Positions 1 to 7,303 of a stretch of 16,253 bases of DNA are shown here, piece after piece (positions within the stretch are counted from its first letter, which is position 1; each line of letters starts with the position of its first letter). This DNA comes from Sediminibacterium sp. (GTDB lineage: Bacteria > Bacteroidota > Bacteroidia > Chitinophagales > Chitinophagaceae), in contig JALQXE010000081.1 of NCBI GenBank assembly GCA_023263235.1, positions 1 to 16,253 on the forward strand, written 5' to 3'. Both the position numbers and the translations under genes were made by a program. A model generated the notes under the pieces. That model did not search any database. It saw nothing but the letters and a program-made list of their open reading frames with translations, and was not told where the DNA came from.

Positions 1-141
1 AAAGAGAATGTAATCACAGGTCATTTAATTCCTGCTGGTACCGGTCAAAAAGAATTCGAAAAATTGATCGTAGGAAGCAAGGAAGAGTATGAAGTGTTGG
101 CTACAACGCGTGAGGCAATGAGCTTTGATGAAGAAGAATAA
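1..141 (+). CDS. rpoC: RNA polymerase beta' subunit, C-terminal end (partial)
   Basis: Frame 1 is open from the first base and ends with TAA at 139-141, giving 46 residues. They include GHLIPAGTG, the conserved end of bacterial beta' subunits, followed by the usual acidic tail (SFDEEE). The beta' subunit forms the active-site cleft of RNA polymerase together with beta. The start and over 95% of the gene lie left of the window. A strong terminator follows at once, so this is the end of the operon (normally rpoB-rpoC). Identification rests on the short but characteristic C-terminal motif. Confidence 0.9.
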   Translation, partial: KENVITGHLIPAGTGQKEFEKLIVGSKEEYEVLATTREAMSFDEEE

Positions 142-160
142 TACATTCATATAAAACGTT

Positions 161-196
161 AAAAAGCAGGAACTAGTAATATTTCCTGCTTTTTTT
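161..196 (+). terminator. Rho-independent terminator after rpoC
   Basis: A 12-bp perfect stem pairs AAAAAGCAGGAA (161-172) with TTCCTGCTTTTT (183-194) around a 10-base loop, and the run of T continues to 196. It lies 20 bases after the rpoC stop codon. Confidence 0.9.
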
Positions 197-243
197 ATGC
201 CATTTTTAGAGGAGAGATTTAGTTTTTTGACTATTTTTATACG

Positions 244-277
244 GTATTGATAATGAAAAATCAATACTTTACATTTC
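244..277 (+). promoter_or_regulatory. Possible promoter with dyad upstream of the OmpH-like gene
   Basis: TTG at 247-249 and TACATTTC at 270-277 are 20 bases apart. This approximates the Bacteroidota sigma pattern (TTTG, about 20 bases, TAnnTTTG), with one mismatch in the downstream box. The box lies 16 bases before the start codon at 293. A dyad GTATTGA (244-250) / TCAATAC (261-267) with a 10-base spacer lies across the promoter and could be an operator. The call is pattern-based only. Confidence 0.35.
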
Positions 278-292
278 ACTTAATATTATACA

Positions 293-868
293 ATGAAATC
301 AATCGCTTGGGTAATTAACGGAGTTTTAGCTGCAGCTATAATCGTATTGTTTGTTCTGCATTTTAATAACAGCAGTGCGCCTACTACATCATCATCTGTA
401 AAAAATGGCAATGTTCAAATTGCGTATTTTGAAATTGATTCTATTCAGAATAATTATGAGTTTTTCAAAGAGGTGAAAGCAGCCTTGCAAGCAAAAGATC
501 AAGCAAATGCAAATACATTGGCTACTTTAAAAAATGAGTACATTGCTAAATATCAAGATCTTCAAAAATATGCTCAAAGTTTGTCTCAAGTAGATATTGC
601 CAATCGTCAACAAGAATTGGTAAAAACTGAAAAAAATTATGCAGCAAAGGAGCAACAATTTGCTGCTGAGATGCAAGAAGAAAGCTATAAGCGTTTACAA
701 GAAGTAAAAAAGAAGATTGAAGAGTACATTGCATTATACAATAAGGATAAAAAATACGCCTATATATTTTCTAATAACCCCGATTTAATTTATTATAAGG
801 ATACAGCGAATGATATTACTGCTGATATTATTAAAGGGTTGAACGAAGGATATAAGAACAAAAAATAG
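293..868 (+). CDS. OmpH/Skp family outer membrane chaperone-like protein
   Basis: This 191-residue protein has an N-terminal hydrophobic segment (about residues 5-25) that acts as an uncleaved anchor or signal. A Ser/Thr-rich linker follows, then a long charged Gln/Lys/Glu-rich region (about 60-150) predicted to be coiled coil. The layout matches the OmpH/Skp family, periplasmic chaperones that hold unfolded outer membrane proteins with coiled-coil arms; those proteins are usually 160-190 residues. The segment VQIAYFEIDSI after the linker resembles the first strand of the family core. The gene stands alone between two terminators. A structural coiled-coil protein of unrelated origin cannot be excluded. 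Confidence 0.7.
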   Translation: MKSIAWVINGVLAAAIIVLFVLHFNNSSAPTTSSSVKNGNVQIAYFEIDSIQNNYEFFKEVKAALQAKDQANANTLATLKNEYIAKYQDLQKYAQSLSQVDIANRQQELVKTEKNYAAKEQQFAAEMQEESYKRLQEVKKKIEEYIALYNKDKKYAYIFSNNPDLIYYKDTANDITADIIKGLNEGYKNKK

Positions 869-872
869 CATT

Positions 873-903
873 AAAAATCCCGTTTAATCACGGGATTTTT
901 TTT
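873..903 (+). terminator. Rho-independent terminator after the OmpH-like gene
   Basis: An 11-bp perfect stem pairs AAAAATCCCGT (873-883) with ACGGGATTTTT (890-900) around a 6-base loop, followed by more T to 903. It begins 4 bases after the stop codon. Confidence 0.9.
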
Positions 904-936
904 ATCTTACTATTTATATAATAAATACATATAATT

Positions 937-2361
937 ATGTCAACAACAGAAAATAACGGATTCAAACCTAGCTTAGGTGCCTTTGATGCAACGATGATTG
1001 TGGCGGGAAGTATGATTGGTTCAGGAATTTTTATTGTAAGTGCCGATATTATGCGAAATGTAGGCTCCGCTGGTTGGTTAGTTGCAGTATGGTTATTGAC
1101 TGGTTTTATGACATTAACTGCTGCGCTTAGTTATGGTGAGTTGAGTGCAATGTTTCCTAAAGCGGGAGGACAGTATGTATATTTAAAAGAATCTTATAAT
1201 CCATTATTGGGTTTCTTGTATGGCTGGAGTTTTTTCTCAGTAATTCAAACAGGGACTATTGCAGCAGTAGGCGTGGCATTTAGTAAGTTTGCGGGATATT
1301 TTTTCCCATCATTAGAAATGAATAGTGCTAATATATTATTTCAAATAGGATTTTTAAAAGTATATCCAGCACAATTATTGTCTATTGCCATTATTATATT
1401 ACTCACTTTTATAAACACCAAAGGAGTGCAAGGGGGGAAGCTTATTCAAACCACTTTTACGGTAACTAAACTATTGTCTTTATTTGGTTTAATTGGGTTT
1501 GGTTTTTTATTAGCATCTAAAGCAAGTATTTGGAACGCGAATTGGCAGGATGCATGGTCTATGAAAAATATTACGAGCGATGGCAGCACCACACCCATTT
1601 TTGGGGTAGCCATTTTAGGTGCGATCGCTGCAAGTATGGTAGGATCAATATTTAGTAGTGATGCATGGAATAATGTTACTTTCATTGCAGGTGAAATTAA
1701 AAATCCAAAACGTAATATTGGGTTAAGTTTATTTTTAGGAACCTTAATAGTTACTGTCATTTATTTGGCAGCGAATCTTATGTACTTGAGTGTACTTCCT
1801 TTAAATGAAATTGCCAATGCGCCTTCTGATAGGGTAGCTGTGGCTGCATCTAATGTTATCTTTGGAAACATTGGAACTTATGTAATTGCAGTCATGATTA
1901 TGATTTCAACGTTTGGTTGCAATAATGGTTTAATACTTGCCGGTGCAAGAGTTTATTATACCATGGCACAGGATGGGTTGTTCTTTAAAAAAGCAGGTAC
2001 TTTAAATAAAAATGCCGTGCCAGAATGGGCATTATGGGCACAGTGCATTGTAGCTAGTTTATTGTGTTTGAGTGGAAAGTATGGCGACTTATTGGATATG
2101 GTATCTTTTATAGTGGTTATCTTTTATATTTTAACAATCATTGGCATATTCATATTACGCAAAAAACGTCCCCAAATGGAACGTCCTTATAAAGCATTTG
2201 GATATCCTATTTTACCGGCTATTTATATATTAATGGGAACGGCATTCTGCGTTTTATTAATCATTTATAAGCCTAATTTCACCTGGCCTGGCTTAATTAT
2301 TACGCTCATTGGTATACCTTTGTATTATATCGCATTGCGTAACCAAAAAACAGCTGCGTAG
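937..2361 (+). CDS. APC superfamily amino acid permease
   Basis: This 474-residue inner membrane protein has about 12 hydrophobic helices. The first carries the APC substrate-binding signature GSGIF (about residues 28-32), preceded by VAGSMI. ELSAMFPKAGGQYVYLKE (about 69-86) is the usual loop and helix-3 motif of the LAT/SteT-like branch, and the cytoplasmic GEIKNPKRNIG motif (about 251-261) is also typical. Such proteins move amino acids by proton symport or exchange, and the exact substrate cannot be read from sequence. The stop codon lies 2 bases before the next start, so it is probably cotranscribed and translationally coupled with the heptose kinase, although the functional link is not obvious. 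Confidence 0.9.
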   Translation: MSTTENNGFKPSLGAFDATMIVAGSMIGSGIFIVSADIMRNVGSAGWLVAVWLLTGFMTLTAALSYGELSAMFPKAGGQYVYLKESYNPLLGFLYGWSFFSVIQTGTIAAVGVAFSKFAGYFFPSLEMNSANILFQIGFLKVYPAQLLSIAIIILLTFINTKGVQGGKLIQTTFTVTKLLSLFGLIGFGFLLASKASIWNANWQDAWSMKNITSDGSTTPIFGVAILGAIAASMVGSIFSSDAWNNVTFIAGEIKNPKRNIGLSLFLGTLIVTVIYLAANLMYLSVLPLNEIANAPSDRVAVAASNVIFGNIGTYVIAVMIMISTFGCNNGLILAGARVYYTMAQDGLFFKKAGTLNKNAVPEWALWAQCIVASLLCLSGKYGDLLDMVSFIVVIFYILTIIGIFILRKKRPQMERPYKAFGYPILPAIYILMGTAFCVLLIIYKPNFTWPGLIITLIGIPLYYIALRNQKTAA

Positions 2362-2363
2362 TT

Positions 2364-3365
2364 ATGATGGATCAATCAACATTTGAGTCATTATTTGGAT
2401 CATTTAACCACACAAAAATTGGAGTGGTTGGTGATATCATGTTAGATACTTATTGGTGGGGTTCGGTTGATCGAATTTCTCCAGAAGCACCCGTTCCTGT
2501 TGTATCACTTCAAAGAAAGGAAACTCGTGTGGGCGGCGCGGCAAATGTGGCTTTAAATTTATGTGCATTGGGAGCGCCCACTACCTTGTTTGCAGTGATT
2601 GGAAATGATACAGAGGGAAAGGAGTTGAATGGATTATTAAATGAAGCAGGAATAAATACAAAATATATTCACGAAAGCAATACACGCGTAACTACAAATA
2701 AAGTGCGCGTTATGGGACGCAATCAACAAATGATGCGCCTCGATCATGAACATACCAATGATATTAGTCAAGCGGAGACTGAAAAATTATTAGCTAATTT
2801 TTATGCGTATGTAGATACGGAAAAGCCTTCTTTAATCATTTTAGAAGATTACAATAAAGGTGTATTAACTGCAGCGGTCATTAAATCAGTTATTGATTAT
2901 TGCAATAGCAAGGGTATACCCACTTCAGTTGACCCCAAACATAAAAACTTTTTAGCGTTTAAGGGTTGTACTATTTTTAAACCCAATTTGAAAGAAGTAA
3001 AAGAAGGATTAAAAATGGAGGTACCTTCTGTGAGCATTGAAAGTTTAAACAAGGTGGATGCTGCATTACGTGATCATCTTCAACATCAAATATCTTTCAT
3101 TACTTTATCAGAACATGGAGTATATTATGGCGGGGCACAAGGGCAAAAATTAATTCCTACACATATCCGAAATATTGCCGATGTGAGTGGAGCGGGAGAT
3201 ACCGTTATTGCTGTTGCTAGTTTAACTTATGCTTCAACACAAAATATGGAGTTGGCAGCTGAGCTCGCCAATATAGCAGGCGGACTTGTTTGTGAACTAG
3301 TAGGAACAGCACCAATAAGCAAGCACAGTTTAATGGAAGAAGTTAAGCACTTAATGGTAAAATAA
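2364..3365 (+). CDS. D-glycero-beta-D-manno-heptose-7-phosphate kinase (HldE/RfaE kinase domain)
   Basis: This 333-residue PfkB/ribokinase-fold kinase matches the N-terminal half of HldE (also called RfaE1 or HldA). It phosphorylates heptose 7-phosphate at C1 in the cytoplasm on the way to ADP-heptose for the LPS inner core. Visible motifs are GDIMLDTYWWG with RISPEAPVPVV near the N-terminus, the sugar-binding VGGAANVA (about 57-64), NKGVL (164-168), and the PfkB signature DVSGAGDTV (273-281) with D279 as catalytic base. The cytidylyltransferase domain found in fused HldE proteins is absent, so a separate adenylyltransferase is expected elsewhere. Two ATG codons stand in tandem (2364 and 2367), and either could be used. 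Confidence 0.88.
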   Translation: MMDQSTFESLFGSFNHTKIGVVGDIMLDTYWWGSVDRISPEAPVPVVSLQRKETRVGGAANVALNLCALGAPTTLFAVIGNDTEGKELNGLLNEAGINTKYIHESNTRVTTNKVRVMGRNQQMMRLDHEHTNDISQAETEKLLANFYAYVDTEKPSLIILEDYNKGVLTAAVIKSVIDYCNSKGIPTSVDPKHKNFLAFKGCTIFKPNLKEVKEGLKMEVPSVSIESLNKVDAALRDHLQHQISFITLSEHGVYYGGAQGQKLIPTHIRNIADVSGAGDTVIAVASLTYASTQNMELAAELANIAGGLVCELVGTAPISKHSLMEEVKHLMVK

Positions 3366-3397
3366 TAAGGTACAATAAGTAGATACAAACTAAATAT

Positions 3398-4078
3398 ATG
3401 TATTCAAAAAAAATAGCCATTATAGTGGCGGGTGGAACAGGACAAAGAATGGGTTCAGTGGTGCCTAAGCAATTTTTAGATATTCAAGGGAAGCCCATTT
3501 TATTACACACAATTGATCAATTTGTAGCGGCTTTTTCTGATATTCAATTGGTGGTTGTTTTGCCAGAAGCATATATACAAGAAGGAAAGGAATTATTAAC
3601 CAAAAATGGCTTCACAAAAAATATTGTATTTGTTGCCGGGGGAGATACGCGTTTTCAGTCTGTTAAAAATGGACTTTCACAAGTAAAAGAATCGGCCATT
3701 GTCTTTGTTCATGACGCAGTAAGATGTTTGTTGACTCCTGCACTCATCCAAAGGTGTTATCAACAAGCTTTAGAGAAAGGATCGGCAATACCTGCTGTAA
3801 ACTCAACAGACACAGTAAGATTGATAAAAGGGGATATGAATGAAGTATTTGATAGAGAAAGTGTCATGCTTATTCAAACACCACAAACCTTTCAATCTGA
3901 TCTTTTATTAGCTGCATTTAATCAAACCTTTGATCCCAGTTTTACCGACGAGGCAAATGTTGTGGAAGCGGCAGGCAGTCCTGTTCATCTCGTAGATGGA
4001 GAATTTGAAAATATCAAAATAACTAGACCATTAGATCTAGCAATTGCCGAATACATATTAGCAAAAAGATTTGCATAG
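3398..4078 (+). CDS. ispD: 2-C-methyl-D-erythritol 4-phosphate cytidylyltransferase
   Basis: This cytoplasmic enzyme of the MEP isoprenoid pathway joins CTP and MEP to form CDP-ME. At 226 residues it fits the family (about 225-240). The N-terminal nucleotide-binding loop AGGTGQRMG with PKQF (residues 11-26) holds the catalytic Arg17 and Lys24. HDAVR (105-109), STDTVR (136-141), R153, TPQTF (161-165), TDEA (183-186) and K207 in NIKITRP are all in the order expected for IspD. It starts 32 bases after the kinase and is probably the last gene of the permease-kinase-ispD unit. No key residue appears to be missing. Confidence 0.95.
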   Translation: MYSKKIAIIVAGGTGQRMGSVVPKQFLDIQGKPILLHTIDQFVAAFSDIQLVVVLPEAYIQEGKELLTKNGFTKNIVFVAGGDTRFQSVKNGLSQVKESAIVFVHDAVRCLLTPALIQRCYQQALEKGSAIPAVNSTDTVRLIKGDMNEVFDRESVMLIQTPQTFQSDLLLAAFNQTFDPSFTDEANVVEAAGSPVHLVDGEFENIKITRPLDLAIAEYILAKRFA

Positions 4079-4087
4079 TATTTAGTG

Positions 4088-4104
4088 ACTTTGAATCACA
4101 AAGT
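4088..4104. terminator. Weak hairpin between convergent genes
   Basis: ACTTTG (4088-4093) and CAAAGT (4099-4104) form a 6-bp stem with a 5-base loop, between the ends of ispD (+) and the oxidoreductase (-). The flanks lack a good T run, so it may be a weak bidirectional terminator or chance. Confidence 0.3.
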
Positions 4105-4109
4105 TAAAA

Positions 4110-5162
4110 TTAGTCTTCCTCGTCAAAGTTTATAGCATATTCCGAGCCATCTTCTTTTGAAGGCTTAGGATCTTCAAAAGGAGCTTGTCTTAAAATAGAA
4201 GTGCTTTTGTTTATTTTCTCTAAAATTTTATGAGCAACTTCCAAAGCTAAGTAGCCATCAATTTCACTAACAACAGTAGGTTCGTCATGGATGATGGAAT
4301 GAACAAAGCTGGTTAATTCTGCTTTAATAGCATTGCTGTCTTCAATAATTGGGGTAGAAATTGAAATTGTTTTCTTACCCTGATGTGTATCAATGTCAAA
4401 TGAAAATGAATCTTCTTCATCAGGCGCTTTCAATTTTATAATTTCAGTAGTCTTTTCTAAAAAGTCAATACCTATGTAAGCATCTTTTTGGAACAATCGA
4501 ATTTTTCGCATTTTTTTCATGCTAATTCTACTACTTGTTAAATTTGCTACACAACCATTGTTAAATTCAATACGTACATTAGCAATATCGGGGGTGTCTG
4601 TTAAAACGGCAACACCACTGGCCGAGATACTTTTTACATCACTTTTTACGATACTTAAAATAATATCAATATCGTGGATCATTAAATCGAAAATCACACT
4701 TACTTCTGTGCCTCTCGGATTAAATTGTGCTAAACGATGCACTTCAATAAACAAAGGATTTAAGGAAGCATTTTTTAGTGAAGTATAAGCAGGGTTAAAT
4801 CTTTCTACATGGCCTACTTGTAATTTAACGTTCGCTTCTTTTACCATTTCCACTATTGCTTTGCCTTCTTCAATGGTATTGGCCATTGGTTTTTCTACAA
4901 ACACATGCTTGCCCATTTTAATAGCCATTTCACACACAGGGAAATGTAAATGGGTAGGGGTTACTACGTCAATAATATCAGCTGCAGCAATAAGTGCATC
5001 CTCGTCCATAAAACGGGGAATGCCATATTTGGCTTCTACTTCTTTGGCGTTGTCGTTATTGGGGTCAAAAAAGCCAATTAATTGTACTTCAGGAATCTCC
5101 TGCCAATTGTTTATATGGTATTTACCCAAATGCCCCACACCAAACACGCCAACTTTAAGCAT
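4110..5162 (-). CDS. Gfo/Idh/MocA family NAD(P)-dependent oxidoreductase
   Basis: This 350-residue protein starts with a Rossmann nucleotide-binding motif, VGVFGVGHLGKYH (GxGxxG at residues 8-13). The family signature EKP follows at 90-92, then VGHVERFNP (116-124) and the active-site D-x-x-x-H motif in FDLMIHDIDI (D159, H163). These enzymes oxidise or reduce a sugar or cyclitol hydroxyl with NAD(P). The VGHVERFNP form resembles the GnnA-type subgroup (UDP-GlcNAc 3-dehydrogenase, used to make the diamino sugar of some lipid A), but this is only a suggestion: the partner aminotransferase GnnB is not seen next to it. The C-terminus is an acidic tail (SKEDGSEYAINFDEED). It is monocistronic and diverges from anmK. 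Confidence 0.85.
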   Translation of the reverse strand: MLKVGVFGVGHLGKYHINNWQEIPEVQLIGFFDPNNDNAKEVEAKYGIPRFMDEDALIAAADIIDVVTPTHLHFPVCEMAIKMGKHVFVEKPMANTIEEGKAIVEMVKEANVKLQVGHVERFNPAYTSLKNASLNPLFIEVHRLAQFNPRGTEVSVIFDLMIHDIDIILSIVKSDVKSISASGVAVLTDTPDIANVRIEFNNGCVANLTSSRISMKKMRKIRLFQKDAYIGIDFLEKTTEIIKLKAPDEEDSFSFDIDTHQGKKTISISTPIIEDSNAIKAELTSFVHSIIHDEPTVVSEIDGYLALEVAHKILEKINKSTSILRQAPFEDPKPSKEDGSEYAINFDEED

Positions 5163-5297
5163 AGCTCTTTTATTTATGGCTCAAAGTTACGTCATAAGCC
5201 CTTGAAATTGAGCCTCATTGGACAGTTGTGGAAAATTGCCAGAATGCTGTTGATACCCTGCTATTTTGTACCTTTAAAGGGAAATAGAGCCCCAATT

Positions 5298-6491
5298 ATG
5301 CATCAAAATATTCAAAACCTTTATGATATTGCCAATAAGCCTAGTAGAAAAATTATCGGCCTAATGAGTGGTACATCTATGGATGGTTTGGATATTGCAT
5401 TTTGTGAAATTTCGGGTGCAGGCTTATCCACCAAGGTTCAATTATTACATTACACAACAGTTCCTTATAATACTCAAATGAAGGAGCATATTTTAAGTGT
5501 TTTTTCAAAAGAAAATGTATCCCTTCAACGGTTAACTGTTTTACATGCATGGATGGCAACGCAGCATGCAAATATGGTAAACGCAAGTTTAAAAAGTTGG
5601 GGAATAAATGCTAAAGAAATTGATATCATAGCAAGCCATGGACAAACTATATACCATGCACCAAAATCCCTGCATCCAACTGACGAATTTGATAATGCAA
5701 CATTACAAATAGGTGATGGTGATCATATTGCTGTTAAAACAGGTGTTATTACTTTAAGTGATTTTAGACAAAAACATATAGCGGCTGGAGGGGAAGGTGC
5801 GCCATTGGCTTTATATGGTGATTATTTATTGTGTGGCAGTGAAACTGAAAATAGATTGTTATTAAACATTGGAGGCATTTCAAATTTTACTTATTTGCCA
5901 GCTAATGCAAAATTAAATGAAGTGTATTCTACCGATACAGGTCCTGGAAATACTTTGATAGATGCCTATATGCGAAAACACTATCATCAGTCTTTTGACA
6001 AGGATGCTGCCATTGCAAAAGAAGGCAATGTGAATGAAGCATTATTGCAAAAATTAATGGAGCATGATTTTTTTAATCTGCCCATTCCAAAAACAATTGG
6101 CCCTGAACTATTTAATGAAGAATTTGTAGAAAAAGCCATGAAGGCAAGTGAATGTTCTCCATTAAGCATACCTGATATCATTGCCACTTTAACTTTATTC
6201 ACAGCAGCTACCATTGTGCAAGCTATTTATAAATTAATTCCAAATTCTGAAAAGTTTTCAGTGTATATAAGTGGAGGGGGAATGCACAATCCAATGATAA
6301 TGCATCATTTAAATTTATTATTGCCGGGTACTTCGGTATATTCTTCAGAAAAAATAGGAGTGCACCCCGATGCAAAAGAAGCTATACTTTTTGCAGTGTT
6401 AGCAAATGAAGCATTGAGTGGAACATCAATGCGCGCAGGGGGTAATGCAACAAAAATCCCTGTGAGTATGGGGAAGATTAGCTTTCCTTAA
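5298..6491 (+). CDS. anmK: Anhydro-N-acetylmuramic acid kinase
   Basis: AnmK opens and phosphorylates 1,6-anhydro-MurNAc from turned-over peptidoglycan, giving MurNAc-6-phosphate in the cytoplasm. With the start at 5298 the protein is 397 residues, near the usual 360-390. The kinase motifs are in order: GLMSGTSMDGLD (21-32), SHGQT (113-117), the DFR...GGEGAPL stretch (155-170), NIGGISN (190-196) and STDTGPGN (211-218), which holds the family's catalytic Asp. The frame stays open upstream to 5082, but that stretch runs into the divergent oxidoreductase gene and has no kinase similarity. The last 4 bases overlap the end of murQ, whose enzyme uses the product. Confidence 0.95.
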   Translation: MHQNIQNLYDIANKPSRKIIGLMSGTSMDGLDIAFCEISGAGLSTKVQLLHYTTVPYNTQMKEHILSVFSKENVSLQRLTVLHAWMATQHANMVNASLKSWGINAKEIDIIASHGQTIYHAPKSLHPTDEFDNATLQIGDGDHIAVKTGVITLSDFRQKHIAAGGEGAPLALYGDYLLCGSETENRLLLNIGGISNFTYLPANAKLNEVYSTDTGPGNTLIDAYMRKHYHQSFDKDAAIAKEGNVNEALLQKLMEHDFFNLPIPKTIGPELFNEEFVEKAMKASECSPLSIPDIIATLTLFTAATIVQAIYKLIPNSEKFSVYISGGGMHNPMIMHHLNLLLPGTSVYSSEKIGVHPDAKEAILFAVLANEALSGTSMRAGGNATKIPVSMGKISFP

Positions 6492-7303
6492 TTGTTTGCG
6501 TTTTCAATTGCTTTTTTAACAGAGCCATATTTTGAAAGTAATTCAGAAGCCCTTTCTTTGCTAATATTTTTAAGCTCGTCCATAATCATTAGTATACCGC
6601 GCTCTACTAATTTATGATTGGTTAACTGCATATTCACCATTTTGTTCCCTTTGATTCTATCTAGCTTAATCATGGCAGAAGTAGAAATCATATTCAGGAT
6701 TAATTTTTGTGCAGTGCCGCTTTTCATACGGGTAGAACCCGTTACAAATTCAGGACCTACTTCAACTTCAATAGGAAAATGAGCATAATTGGAAACAGGG
6801 CTATTAAAATTACAAGCAATACTTCCCGTTTGAATACCAGCAGCTTGGCAGGCTTTAAGACCTTCAATCACATAAGGAGTAGTGCCGCTAGCTGCAATGC
6901 CTACAACAAAATCCAAGGTGGATATTTTATATTCCAATAAATCTTTCCAAGCTTGTTGGGTGTCATCCTCGGCATTCTCTACTGCTTTAAACATGGCCTG
7001 ATGTCCACCAGCAATTACGCCAATTACCATGTCCTGGGGAACTCCATAAGTAGGAGGACATTCACTAGCATCTACTAAAGCCAAGCGACCACTTGTGCCA
7101 GCGCCTATATAAAAAAGGCGACCTCCATTTTTTAATTTATCTGCAACAGCATCCACTAGTTTTTCAATTGCAGGGATCGCATTTTTAACAGCAAAAGCTA
7201 CTTTATGGTCCTCCGCATTAATATTAGATAAAATTTCGTTGGTAGACATTTTTTCAATATCATGGTATAAAGAATCTGATTCAGTAGTTCTTTTATTAGG
7301 CAT
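6488..7303 (-). CDS. murQ: N-acetylmuramic acid 6-phosphate etherase
   Basis: MurQ removes the lactyl ether from MurNAc-6-phosphate to give GlcNAc-6-phosphate and D-lactate, the step after AnmK. The SIS-fold phosphosugar site is GRLFYIGAGTSGRLALVD (61-78), followed by ASECPPTYGVP with E81. GGHQAMFKAVENAEDD contains E112, and E81 and E112 match the two catalytic acids known in E. coli MurQ. GSTRMKSGTAQK is the conserved late motif. I chose the start at 7303 (271 residues, MPNKRTTE) because alignment to the family begins there; an in-frame ATG at 7327 would add 8 unmatched residues lying within the upstream gene. The start overlaps the end of the aminotransferase-like gene by 8 bases, indicating translational coupling. 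E. coli MurQ has 298 residues, so this one is slightly short. Confidence 0.95.
   Translation of the reverse strand: MPNKRTTESDSLYHDIEKMSTNEILSNINAEDHKVAFAVKNAIPAIEKLVDAVADKLKNGGRLFYIGAGTSGRLALVDASECPPTYGVPQDMVIGVIAGGHQAMFKAVENAEDDTQQAWKDLLEYKISTLDFVVGIAASGTTPYVIEGLKACQAAGIQTGSIACNFNSPVSNYAHFPIEVEVGPEFVTGSTRMKSGTAQKLILNMISTSAMIKLDRIKGNKMVNMQLTNHKLVERGILMIMDELKNISKERASELLSKYGSVKKAIENANN

Noticed and set aside
4519..5205. Plus-strand open frames of 89 and 114 codons opposite the oxidoreductase.
   Set aside because: They lie antisense to a convincing Gfo/Idh/MocA gene and have no recognisable motifs or start context.
5082..5297. In-frame extension of anmK with an ATG at 5082, adding 72 residues.
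   Set aside because: It overlaps the start of the divergent oxidoreductase, contains no kinase-like sequence, and the known AnmK length fits the start at 5298.
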